Source: Bradyrhizobium sp. Tv2a-2 (GTDB lineage Bacteria > Pseudomonadota > Alphaproteobacteria > Rhizobiales > Xanthobacteraceae). Taken from it: a stretch of DNA of 64,000 nt. Every line of letters begins with the position of its first letter. Positions within the stretch are counted from its first letter, which is position 1. The stretch is taken from positions 1 through 64,000 of the forward strand of contig NZ_AXAI01000028.1 in the NCBI RefSeq assembly GCF_000472425.1. The letters are read 5' to 3'. Positions 25,903-33,893 of the stretch are shown here, one piece after another. The translations under genes were made by a program, and so were the position numbers. The notes below the pieces were generated by a model, which did no database searches, was not told the DNA's origin, and saw nothing but the letters and a program-made list of their open reading frames with translations.

Positions 25903-26699
25903 CGCTGGCGCTCACCATTCTCGGCTGCGGTTCCTCGGCAGGCGTCCCGCGGCCTGCGCTCGGCTGGGGCAAATGCGATCCCGCCAATCCGAAGAATCGC
26001 CGCCGCCGCTGCTCCTTGCTGGTCGAGCGCAACACCCACCAGGGCACTACGCGCGTCGTCATCGACACCTCGCCTGACTTACGCGAGCAATTGATCGACG
26101 CCCATGTCGATCATCTCGATGCGGCATTTCTGACGCATGAACATGCCGACCAGACGCACGGCATCGACGATCTCCGCTCGGTGGTGCTGCACCAGCGCCG
26201 GCGCATTCCGACCTATTTCAACATGTCGACCGCCAAGGACATCATGGCGCGGTTCTCCTACTGCTTCATCTCGCCCGAGGGCAGCGACTATCCGCCGATC
26301 CTGGAGCGCCATGGAATCGAGGCCGGCGAGACCCGCAGCATTCATGGCAAGGGCGGGGAGGTGAAGCTCACCGCGTTTGACGTGCAGCACGGTAACATTC
26401 CTGCGCTCGGCTATCGCATCGGCAACGCAGCCTATTCGCCCGATCTCAGCGACATTCCGCAGCGGAGCTGGCCGCTGCTGCAAGGTCTCGATCTGTGGAT
26501 CGTAGATGGCTTGCGCTACGCGCCTCATCCGAGCCATTTCAGCGTCGACGACGCGCTATCCTGGATCGACCGTTTCAAGCCCCGCCGCGCGGTGATCACC
26601 AACATGCATTCGGACCTCGACTACGAGGTGCTGCGGCAGAAGCTGCCGGAGAATGTGGTGCCGGCCTATGACGGGATGCGGCTCGAATTTGCCTCGTAG
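25899..26699 (+). CDS. MBL-fold metallohydrolase (PhnP-like), 266 aa
   Basis: Begins TLTILGCGSSAGVPRP-type glycine-rich strand typical of PhnP-like hydrolases, with the metal motif LTHEHADQTHGIDDL and a further His in ITNMHSDLDY. PhnP relatives are phosphodiesterases acting on cyclic phosphates; the real substrate here is unknown. It overlaps tatD by four bases (ATGA) and ends the dacA run. The intergenic palindrome at 26716 follows. Confidence 0.85.
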   Translation: MTLALTILGCGSSAGVPRPALGWGKCDPANPKNRRRRCSLLVERNTHQGTTRVVIDTSPDLREQLIDAHVDHLDAAFLTHEHADQTHGIDDLRSVVLHQRRRIPTYFNMSTAKDIMARFSYCFISPEGSDYPPILERHGIEAGETRSIHGKGGEVKLTAFDVQHGNIPALGYRIGNAAYSPDLSDIPQRSWPLLQGLDLWIVDGLRYAPHPSHFSVDDALSWIDRFKPRRAVITNMHSDLDYEVLRQKLPENVVPAYDGMRLEFAS

Positions 26700-26715
26700 A
26701 TAACCCGGGTGAAAG

Positions 26716-26810
26716 CCTAAAGCGCGATGAGATTTGGTTGAATCGTCATCGCGCTTTAGGTCTTTGATCCATGATCTTTTAAACCGCTACACACTTTTCC
26801 GGATCATGCT
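26716..26810. repeat. Bradyrhizobium-type intergenic palindromic element
   Basis: A perfect 15-base inverted repeat (arms 26716-26730 and 26746-26760, core AAAGCGCGATGA) is followed by a second imperfect palindrome with CATGATC ... GATCATG arms. This two-part layout is a familiar dispersed element in Bradyrhizobium intergenic regions. It lies between convergent genes, where it may act as a two-way terminator. Confidence 0.75.
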
Positions 26811-26887
26811 TTAGGTTGGCCTAAGCTTTGATGTCTAATTCTCTCCCATGATGTCCGTATATTTCCGGACTGGCATCATTGGTTACA

Positions 26888-28537
26888 TCAGGCCGAGATT
26901 GCCTTTGCCGACTGCATCTGGTTGCGCAGCAGGAACTTCTGGATCTTGCCCGTCGAGGTCTTGGGGATCGGCCCGAACACGACGATCTTCGGCGTCTTGA
27001 AGCCCGACATGTGGCCACGGCAGAAGGAGATGATGTCGGCTTCCGTCGCGTTGGCGCCGTCCTTCAATTCGATGAAGGCGCAGGGCACTTCGCCCCATTT
27101 CGGATCCGGCTTTGCAACAACGGCGGCGAACAGCACCGCCGGATGCTTGTAGAGGATATCCTCGACCTCGACCGAGGAGACATTCTCGCCACCGGAGATG
27201 ATGATGTCCTTGGAACGGTCCTTGATGATGACATAGCCGTGCTCATCGAGCACGCCGAGATCGCCGGTGTGAAACCATCCACCCGCAAAGGTTTCCTGCG
27301 TGGCCTTCTCGTTTTTCAGATAGCCCTTCATCACGATATTGCCGCGGAACATGACCTCGCCGATGGTCTCGCTGTCGCGCGGCACCTCCTTCATGGTGTT
27401 GGGATCTAGCACCGTGACGGCTTCCTCGAGCGGATAGGGCACGCCCTGTCGCCGCTTCATCTGCGCACGCTCGGCAGCGTCGAGTTCGTCCCAGCCCGGC
27501 TGCTCGGCGCAGACCGAGGCCGGCCCGTAGACCTCCGTGAGCCCATAGACATGGGTGAGCTTGATGCCGATGCTCTCGGCGCCTTCCAGGACTGCAACCG
27601 GGGGTGCCGCGCCGGCGATCAGCCCGACCACACGGCGCGCAGCCGTGCCCCTGGGCGCATCGGGCGCGTTGATCAGCGTGTTGTAGACAATCGGCGCGCC
27701 GCACATGTGCGTGACGCCGTGTTCCTTGATTAGCGCGAAGATTTTTGTCGGCTCGACCTTGCGCAGGCAGACATTGACGCCGGCGGCGGCAGCGATGGTC
27801 CAGGGAAAGCACCAGCCGTTGCAATGGAACATCGGCAGCGTCCACAAATACACCGGATGCTGGCCGAGTTGGCCTGCGAGGATGTTGCTGATGCCATTGA
27901 GGTAGGCGCCACGGTGATGGGTCACCACGCCCTTCGGATTACCTGTGGTGCCCGAAGTATAGCTCAGCGCAATCGCGTTCCATTCGTCGTCGGGATAGCG
28001 GGGGGCAAAGGCGGGATCGCCCTGGGCCACCGCCGCCTCATAGTCGATCTCGCCGATGCGGCCTCCGCCGGAATAGGCGGCGTCATCGACATCTATCACG
28101 AACGGCTTTGGTCCGCTGATCAGCTTGAGCGCCTCTGATATCACGCCCGAAAATTCCGGATCGACCAGGATGACCTTGGCGCCGCCATGATCGAGCTGAA
28201 AGGCGATAGAGGGCGCATCGAGACGGATGTTGAGCGCGTTCAACACCGCGCCGAGCATCGGCACGGCGAAATGCACCTCGTTCATTGCCGGAATGTTCGG
28301 CAGCATCGCCGCCACGGTATCGCCGACGCCGATGCCCTTGCCCGAGAGATAGGATGCAAAGCGCCGGCAGCGCGCATACGTCTCCGCCCAGGTGAAGCGC
28401 CGGCCTTCATAGACGGCGCTGGTCTGGTCCGGATAGACGGCGGCGCTGCGCGCGAGGAAGCTCAGTGGCGTCAGCGGCACATAATTGGCCGCGTTCTTGT
28501 CTAGACCGATATTGTACTGGTTCTGTCGTCCGTCCAT
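26888..28537 (-). CDS. Acyl-CoA ligase (AMP-binding), 549 aa
   Basis: ANL-superfamily motifs: LSYTSGTTGNPKGVVTHH (P-loop), YGLTEVYGP, GWFHTGDLG and the C-terminal catalytic Lys in PKTSTGKIQKF. The medium-chain/aryl ligase type with MFHCNGWCFPW resembles methylmercaptopropionate-CoA and related short-chain ligases. It forms an acyl-AMP, then the CoA thioester. It lies 24 bases after the fused TRAP permease on the same strand, so its substrate is likely the acid taken up by that transporter. Confidence 0.88.
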   Translation of the reverse strand: MDGRQNQYNIGLDKNAANYVPLTPLSFLARSAAVYPDQTSAVYEGRRFTWAETYARCRRFASYLSGKGIGVGDTVAAMLPNIPAMNEVHFAVPMLGAVLNALNIRLDAPSIAFQLDHGGAKVILVDPEFSGVISEALKLISGPKPFVIDVDDAAYSGGGRIGEIDYEAAVAQGDPAFAPRYPDDEWNAIALSYTSGTTGNPKGVVTHHRGAYLNGISNILAGQLGQHPVYLWTLPMFHCNGWCFPWTIAAAAGVNVCLRKVEPTKIFALIKEHGVTHMCGAPIVYNTLINAPDAPRGTAARRVVGLIAGAAPPVAVLEGAESIGIKLTHVYGLTEVYGPASVCAEQPGWDELDAAERAQMKRRQGVPYPLEEAVTVLDPNTMKEVPRDSETIGEVMFRGNIVMKGYLKNEKATQETFAGGWFHTGDLGVLDEHGYVIIKDRSKDIIISGGENVSSVEVEDILYKHPAVLFAAVVAKPDPKWGEVPCAFIELKDGANATEADIISFCRGHMSGFKTPKIVVFGPIPKTSTGKIQKFLLRNQMQSAKAISA

Positions 28538-28561
28538 CGGTCACCTCCCGCTTTTCACTGC

Positions 28562-30448
28562 CTACAGGAATCCGATCGAGATCCACGGAACTGCGGCAAC
28601 GATAACAAGTCCGATCAGAAGCGCCAGCATATAACCCCAGATCGGTCGGATGCCTTGCACCGGGTCAACCCGCCCGATCGCGCAAGCCGCATAATAGCCG
28701 ACGCCGAAGGGCGGCGCGAACAATCCGATGCCCATGGCGAGAATGATAATCATGGCATAGTGCACCTCGTGCACGCCGACGGCCTTCGCGATCGGAAACA
28801 GAAGCGGGCCAAACAGCACGATCGCCGGGATACCTTCGAGCACGCTGCCGAGGATGGTGAACGCCACGATCGAGACCGCGATGAAGCTTGCGCCGCCGCC
28901 CGGCAGGCCGGTCATGGCGGCCGCCAGCGCCCGGGAAAATCCTGATTGCGTCAGCCCCCAGGCCATGCCGGTCGCCGAGCCGATGATCAGGAGAATGGCG
29001 CCGGAGAGCGAGGCGGTCTCGATCAGCATCGGCAGCAGCCGCCGCCAGTCGAAGCGGCGGTAGATCAGGAGACCCACCACGAAGCTGTAGACAATGCCGA
29101 TGGTGGAGACCTCGGTCGCGGTAGCAACGCCCTCGACAACGGCCGCGCGGATCACGAAAGGCAGCGCCAGCGCGGGCAGGGCGATGATGAAGGCCTTGCC
29201 CGCCTCGCCAGGGCTCGCCCGGCGCACATGGCTCAGATCTTCCTTGCGGTAGCGCCACCACACCAGCGTCGACAGCGTGATCGCCAGAACCACGCCGGGC
29301 AGGAGGCCGCCGGTGAACAGGGCCGAGATCGACACGCCCGTGACTGAGCCGATGGTGATCAGGACGAGGCTCGGCGGAATGGTCTCGGTCTGCGCGCCGG
29401 TTGCGGCGAGCAGCGCCACGAGATCGCCGGGGCGGGCGCCGCGCTCCTTCATCTCCGGGAACAGCACCGGCGCCACGGCCGCCATGTCGGCCGCCTTGGA
29501 GCCGGAAATGCCCGACACCAGGTACATCGCGCCGACCAGCACATAGTGCAGGCCGCCACGGACATGGCCAAGCAGGCTGGCGAGGAATGCAACCATGGCT
29601 CGCGCCATCCCAGTCATCTCGATCAGGAGGCCCAGGAATACGAACAGCGGCACCGAGAGCAGGATCAGATGGCTCATGCCCTCGTCCATCCGCCCGACCA
29701 GCACCATCAGCGGCGTCCGCGTGGTCAGCGCAAGATAGCCGAAGATGGCAAGCCCGAACCCAAAGGCAATGGGTACGCCTGCGAAGACGCAGAAGCCGGC
29801 GACGCCGACGAAGAAGATCACGAGATTGAGGTTGCCAAGCGGCTTGAACAAGGGCTGCGCCAGCCAGAACAGCCCGATCAGCACGGCAACCGACAGCACG
29901 GCCGCCGCGAGCAGCTTGATGTCGCCGACACGCGCGAGCCGCAGCAGTGCAAACAGCGCCATCAGGCAGGTGCCGACCGGCAGCGCCGCGGCGCGCCAGG
30001 TGTTCTGGATCTGCAGCGCCGGCGTGGTGATGAAGCTTTCTTCATAGGCGTATTGATAGGCCGGCCAGACGATCAGGAGCAGGAACGCCAGCGCCGCGCA
30101 GGTTGCGACCAGATCGAGATAGGCCCGCAAGCCCGGACCCGCGTTCCCCACAACTGCCGTCATCCGCATGTGCTCGGAGCGGCGGAACGCGACCGCTGCG
30201 CCCAGCATGGCAAGCCACAGGAACAGGATCGAGGCCAGTTCATCCGACCAGATCAGCGGCTGGCGCAGCACGTAGCGCGCCACCACGCCCGCAAACAGGA
30301 TCGCGATCTCGGCTATGACCAGAAGCGCCGCCGGAATCTCCACCATCAGCCCCAACGCTTGATCGATGATGGCGATCGGGGAAGGGCGGCGAGGGGATTT
30401 CAGGGCCACCTCGCCTACAGTGACTTCTGTGATCTCGATGTGGGCCAT
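28562..30448 (-). CDS. dctQM: TRAP transporter, fused DctQ-DctM permease, 628 aa
   Basis: The first 180 residues are the four-helix DctQ part (RYVLRQPLIWSDELASILF is its signature). From about residue 190 a 12-helix DctM part follows (FGLAIFGYLALTTRTPLMV, GISGSKAADMAAVAPVLFPE, IGLFAPPFGVGYYAAC). The small and large subunits are thus one polypeptide. An in-frame GTG lies three codons upstream of the ATG at 30448. It is downstream of dctP by 54 bases and upstream of the acyl-CoA ligase. Confidence 0.9.
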   Translation of the reverse strand: MAHIEITEVTVGEVALKSPRRPSPIAIIDQALGLMVEIPAALLVIAEIAILFAGVVARYVLRQPLIWSDELASILFLWLAMLGAAVAFRRSEHMRMTAVVGNAGPGLRAYLDLVATCAALAFLLLIVWPAYQYAYEESFITTPALQIQNTWRAAALPVGTCLMALFALLRLARVGDIKLLAAAVLSVAVLIGLFWLAQPLFKPLGNLNLVIFFVGVAGFCVFAGVPIAFGFGLAIFGYLALTTRTPLMVLVGRMDEGMSHLILLSVPLFVFLGLLIEMTGMARAMVAFLASLLGHVRGGLHYVLVGAMYLVSGISGSKAADMAAVAPVLFPEMKERGARPGDLVALLAATGAQTETIPPSLVLITIGSVTGVSISALFTGGLLPGVVLAITLSTLVWWRYRKEDLSHVRRASPGEAGKAFIIALPALALPFVIRAAVVEGVATATEVSTIGIVYSFVVGLLIYRRFDWRRLLPMLIETASLSGAILLIIGSATGMAWGLTQSGFSRALAAAMTGLPGGGASFIAVSIVAFTILGSVLEGIPAIVLFGPLLFPIAKAVGVHEVHYAMIIILAMGIGLFAPPFGVGYYAACAIGRVDPVQGIRPIWGYMLALLIGLVIVAAVPWISIGFL

Positions 30449-30502
30449 GACAGACACGCCTTGGCTTGGGATGTTGTTCCGGCTCGGGCTTGATCTGCAA
30501 GC

Positions 30503-31522
30503 TTACGACAGCTTGCCTACGGCCTTCTCCAGGAGATCCCAGGCCTGATCGCCATACTTGCCCTTCCACTCGGCGTAGAAGCCGGCGGATTTGAGCTTCT
30601 CGCGGAAGGGCGCGGTGGTCGGCTGGTTGAACACCAGGCCCTTGGCCGCGAGGTCCTGCTGCAGGCCGGCATTAAGTTTTGCCACATCAGCGCGCTCGTT
30701 CACAGCGGCGGCGTTGATATGCTTGGCGACGATGGCCTGCAGGTCAGCCGGCAAGGCCTGCCAGGCACGGCGGTTGGCAAGGAACCAGAAGCCGTCCCAC
30801 ATATGGTTGGTCAGCGAGCAGTACTTCTGCACCTCGTACAGCTTGGCGGTCGAGATGATGGCAAGCGGGTTCTCCTGGCCTTCGACGACCTTGGTCTGCA
30901 ACGCGGAATAGACCTCGCTGAAATTGATCGAGGCGGGCGCCGCATCGAAGGCCTTGAACATCGAGGTCCAGAGCGGCGAGACCGGCACGCGGATCTTGAA
31001 GCCCTTGAAATCATCAGGGCCATTGATCGGCTTGGTTGACGACGTGGTCTGCCGAAAGCCGTTGTCCCAGATCTTGTCCATCACCTCGAGGCCGGCCTTC
31101 TTGATCTCGCCCCGCACATAGGCGCCCAGATCGCCGTCCATGGCTTTCCAGACCGTATCGTAGTCCGGGAACGCAAAGCCGATGCCGTTGATCGAGGCCG
31201 CCGGCACCAGGGTCGACAGGATCAGGCCCGACAGCGTGAAGAACTCGACGCCGCCGGAGCGGATCTGGCTCAGCATGTCGGTGTCGGAACCGAGCTGGTT
31301 GTTGGGGAAAATCTGCAGATCGAAACGGCCATTGGTCTCGGCCTTGATTGCAGCGGCCATTTCTCTGGCGCGCGCGTTCAGGGGATGGGAGTCCGGGAGA
31401 TTGTTGGCGTATTTGTAGGAAAATTCGGCCGCCTGAGCCCGCGCCACCATGGGGGCTGACAAGCCGCCCAGGACAGCCGAGGCGGCGGTAGCCTTCAATA
31501 GCGCGCGACGTGAAAAGCTCAT
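30503..31522 (-). CDS. dctP: TRAP transporter substrate-binding protein, 339 aa
   Basis: The N-terminus SFSRRALLKATAASAVLGG has a twin-arginine-like signal ending VARAQA. The mature part carries DctP features: YANNLPDSHPLNARAREMA, NNQLGSDTDMLSQIRSGG and the conserved Arg segment GFKIRVPVSP. It is the periplasmic receptor for a carboxylate. The ATG at 31522 has GGGAGAGAT upstream; a TTG five codons earlier is possible. First gene of the dctP-dctQM-ligase unit. Confidence 0.92.
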   Translation of the reverse strand: MSFSRRALLKATAASAVLGGLSAPMVARAQAAEFSYKYANNLPDSHPLNARAREMAAAIKAETNGRFDLQIFPNNQLGSDTDMLSQIRSGGVEFFTLSGLILSTLVPAASINGIGFAFPDYDTVWKAMDGDLGAYVRGEIKKAGLEVMDKIWDNGFRQTTSSTKPINGPDDFKGFKIRVPVSPLWTSMFKAFDAAPASINFSEVYSALQTKVVEGQENPLAIISTAKLYEVQKYCSLTNHMWDGFWFLANRRAWQALPADLQAIVAKHINAAAVNERADVAKLNAGLQQDLAAKGLVFNQPTTAPFREKLKSAGFYAEWKGKYGDQAWDLLEKAVGKLS

Positions 31523-31973
31523 CGATCTCTCCCTCAAACCCTTTGTTGTTGTGAGCTGCGATCAGCCGCAGCACGGCAGGCGACGTCCGCTTATTGCAGC
31601 GTGCGTGCCCGGCGGCAATATCGGCTTTGAGCTGAGGCGGAAAACGGCCTGTAACATCACCGCGAAGCCAACGAGAATGACGACAGAGCTGATCCACCGC
31701 AGCAGCATTTTCAGCTAAGTATCTGATCTATTTTGATATAAATATATTCCATAATATACCTTATGCGAATCAAAGAATGCTCGCGTCGGCTTCGCCCATC
31801 TTGGCTGTGCTCTATTCGGCTGCCGGCCGAATGTGCATAGCGTGTGCACAAGTCTTGCTCGGCCTCGCGGAGAAGGCGCGGACCGACGAAAGCGGCTGCG
31901 CCTTCAGAGGCCTGCCGAATGCGCATAGCGCGTGACACGATTTGTGGTCCAACCTGGCGGCTCGTTAATCCGA
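31523..31973. other. Divergent promoter region, no gene seen
   Basis: 450 bases between dctP and the deaminase gene, both reading outward. An AT-rich patch (31715-31765) stands out against the GC-rich surroundings and is the likely place of promoter elements for dctP. No clear operator was found. Confidence 0.5.
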
Positions 31974-32678
31974 ATGGATCAGCTGATGCTTATGAGCAGG
32001 CAGGAAGCTTACCTTCAAGATTTGCAAATGATGGAGCGATGCCTCAAGCTCGCTCAACATGGAGCGAAGAAAGGAGAGCTGCCGTTCGGCGCCCTAATCG
32101 TTACTCGCGGACACGTCATTGCCGAGGCGACAAATTGCGTTTCATCGGAGGGCGACGTGACGAGACACGCGGAGCTCGTGGCGCTTTCCGAGGCACAAAA
32201 GGTCTTGAAACGAAAGCGTCTGCAGGATTGCACCTTGTATTCGATCGTTGAGCCCTGCCCGATGTGTTCGTTTCCTGCAAGAGAGGCGCGGGTTGGTCGG
32301 GTCGTGTTCGCGCTTTCCTCTCCTGTGATGGGCGGATACTCGAAATGGGACGTGCTGAAGGACGATGATTTATCGAACAAGCTACCTGAGGTTTTTGGAC
32401 CACCGCCGGAAATCGTCTCCGGCCTGTTGTCAGCGCAGGCTGAGCAGGTCTGGAGGCAGTGGAACCCGCTCGTCTGGCGCTTCATGAAACGAAGAGGTTG
32501 CGTTGGATCGGCGGTCGATCTGCCTGAGTGCCATCCAGCCGCGCCACGGCCCATGATTTCGTGGACCGTCTTGGCCGCCTTTTTGGCTGCGCCAGCACTT
32601 TTGGTGAGCAGGGCCTTCCTGCGCTCACGCGAGGCTTCGCAAGCAATCCCGAAGCTCGACCCGGAGTCCGACTCGTGA
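31974..32678 (+). CDS. Nucleoside/nucleobase deaminase with C-terminal membrane segment, 234 aa
   Basis: Zinc-dependent deaminase fold: GELPFGALIV, the HAE motif in TRHAELVAL and EPCPMCSFPAREARV. This is the TadA/guanine-deaminase/CMP-deaminase group. The deaminase part covers about residues 8-165. A tail follows with one hydrophobic helix (ISWTVLAAFLAAPALLVSRA), which is unusual for the family and could anchor the enzyme. Start at ATG 31974 chosen; ATGs at 31986 and 31992 are alternatives. True tRNA deaminase TadA is probably elsewhere. Confidence 0.75.
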   Translation: MDQLMLMSRQEAYLQDLQMMERCLKLAQHGAKKGELPFGALIVTRGHVIAEATNCVSSEGDVTRHAELVALSEAQKVLKRKRLQDCTLYSIVEPCPMCSFPAREARVGRVVFALSSPVMGGYSKWDVLKDDDLSNKLPEVFGPPPEIVSGLLSAQAEQVWRQWNPLVWRFMKRRGCVGSAVDLPECHPAAPRPMISWTVLAAFLAAPALLVSRAFLRSREASQAIPKLDPESDS

Positions 32679-32774
32679 GCGCGCTCGCGACGTCGCCCTT
32701 CGCAATCGTCTATCCCTGTTTCAGCGAGAGCGGGATTCCAACGCCGCCGAGACGGCTTTGCTTCAATTCCTAGC

Positions 32775-33545
32775 CTACATCGGATGCGCAGCAGACGTTG
32801 CGGGAATCAGGCAGCTCAATGGTCGGCGTGAATGCAGGTGCGGGAAACCGAGGTGAGTTCCAAGCCGCCGTTTGGCCCTGCGCAATGCCCTCACCGCAAT
32901 AACAGCGTCAACGGCTAATCGGCTAAGTCTAGGAAGTTGCCGTGGGTCTTTAACGACCGAACCTCCAATTTTACGCAGTCTAGGCTTACCTGCGGGTCCG
33001 ATATTTATGAGCGCTGCTCTCGGAAGTATCCTATGGGCAGGGTTTAGAACAACGCGACAAACAGCAAAGGGAATTCTGAATTCAGCAGCAATTCGGGCCA
33101 CGATTTGCGATTCCATATCGGCCGCGACAGCCCCGGTGGTGGCATGGAAGTCCCGTCTCTCCTCAAAACTTGTCATGGGGCAAGCCACTCCAGCAATCGG
33201 AGAGTAGCCAGAGCCAGGGATCATCCGAAGGAGCTCCTCGGCCCAGAGGAAGTCACTTGGATAAGCCTCATCTTTTCCGGCAAATACCGACGAAGCGATG
33301 ACAACCTTACCCGGCCGAAGCTTCGGATCTAGCCCGCCGCATACGCCAAAGCTTATAAGGCCGCGCACACCCTGCCGGATGGCGTCACGTAAGAGAAAGG
33401 CGGTCCGGTGACCATCAGCGATCATCGCTGCCGTCCCGGCTATTTTGGCCTCAATTGCAAGTCCAACAACGGCGATCACGGCCTTCACATCAGGGGCGCC
33501 AGTCTGATCCTCCTCCGCGTCATTTACAGTCACAAGCAGGGTCAT
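32775..33545 (-). CDS. hpnG: HpnG-like phosphorylase / nucleosidase, 256 aa
   Basis: Nucleoside-phosphorylase fold: RGLISFGVCGGLDPKLRPG and TTGAVAADMESQIVARIAAE with the ribose-binding Met-Glu. The arrangement matches the hopanoid-associated phosphorylase HpnG, which removes adenine from adenosylhopane. No other hopanoid gene is beside it, and VCRVVLNPAHRILP replaces the usual LRVISDPA-type stretch. It may be a second, diverged copy. Residues after ALRRAKRR form an extra tail. Confidence 0.65.
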   Translation of the reverse strand: MTLLVTVNDAEEDQTGAPDVKAVIAVVGLAIEAKIAGTAAMIADGHRTAFLLRDAIRQGVRGLISFGVCGGLDPKLRPGKVVIASSVFAGKDEAYPSDFLWAEELLRMIPGSGYSPIAGVACPMTSFEERRDFHATTGAVAADMESQIVARIAAEFRIPFAVCRVVLNPAHRILPRAALINIGPAGKPRLRKIGGSVVKDPRQLPRLSRLAVDAVIAVRALRRAKRRLGTHLGFPHLHSRRPLSCLIPATSAAHPM

Positions 33546-33893
33546 CGCAGGCCTTCTGAAACGATGTCTCTAGATTTAGCTTGCGAGCCCAAACAAGGTA
33601 ACTTGGGGGCTGTGCGTTTCTGCGAAATCTATGTAGGTGTGCTTTCGCAGTCACTAATCATGGATCAGGCAAACGGTGCCGCCCCCTCGGCAGTTTTCAG
33701 GTAAGTGCCCCTCTCCGTCGAGACTGAGTTGCCGCTGTAGTCATTTCCCGGAGGTCGAAACGCCAGCGCGATGTAACCCTGCCATGCATGGTCTGGTTCA
33801 AGCCGCTGTCGCCGACCTCCGGGGTGGCGCCGCGCTCGGGCGCGTCTTGGGCTCGACGATGGTTGCACTCCCCGCTTTTGTTTCTTGTAAGCG
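33546..33893. other. Intergenic, nothing clear
   Basis: 350 bases between hpnG (minus) and the end of the quiC-like gene (minus). It must hold the hpnG promoter. No convincing frame, repeat or RNA was seen. Confidence 0.45.
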
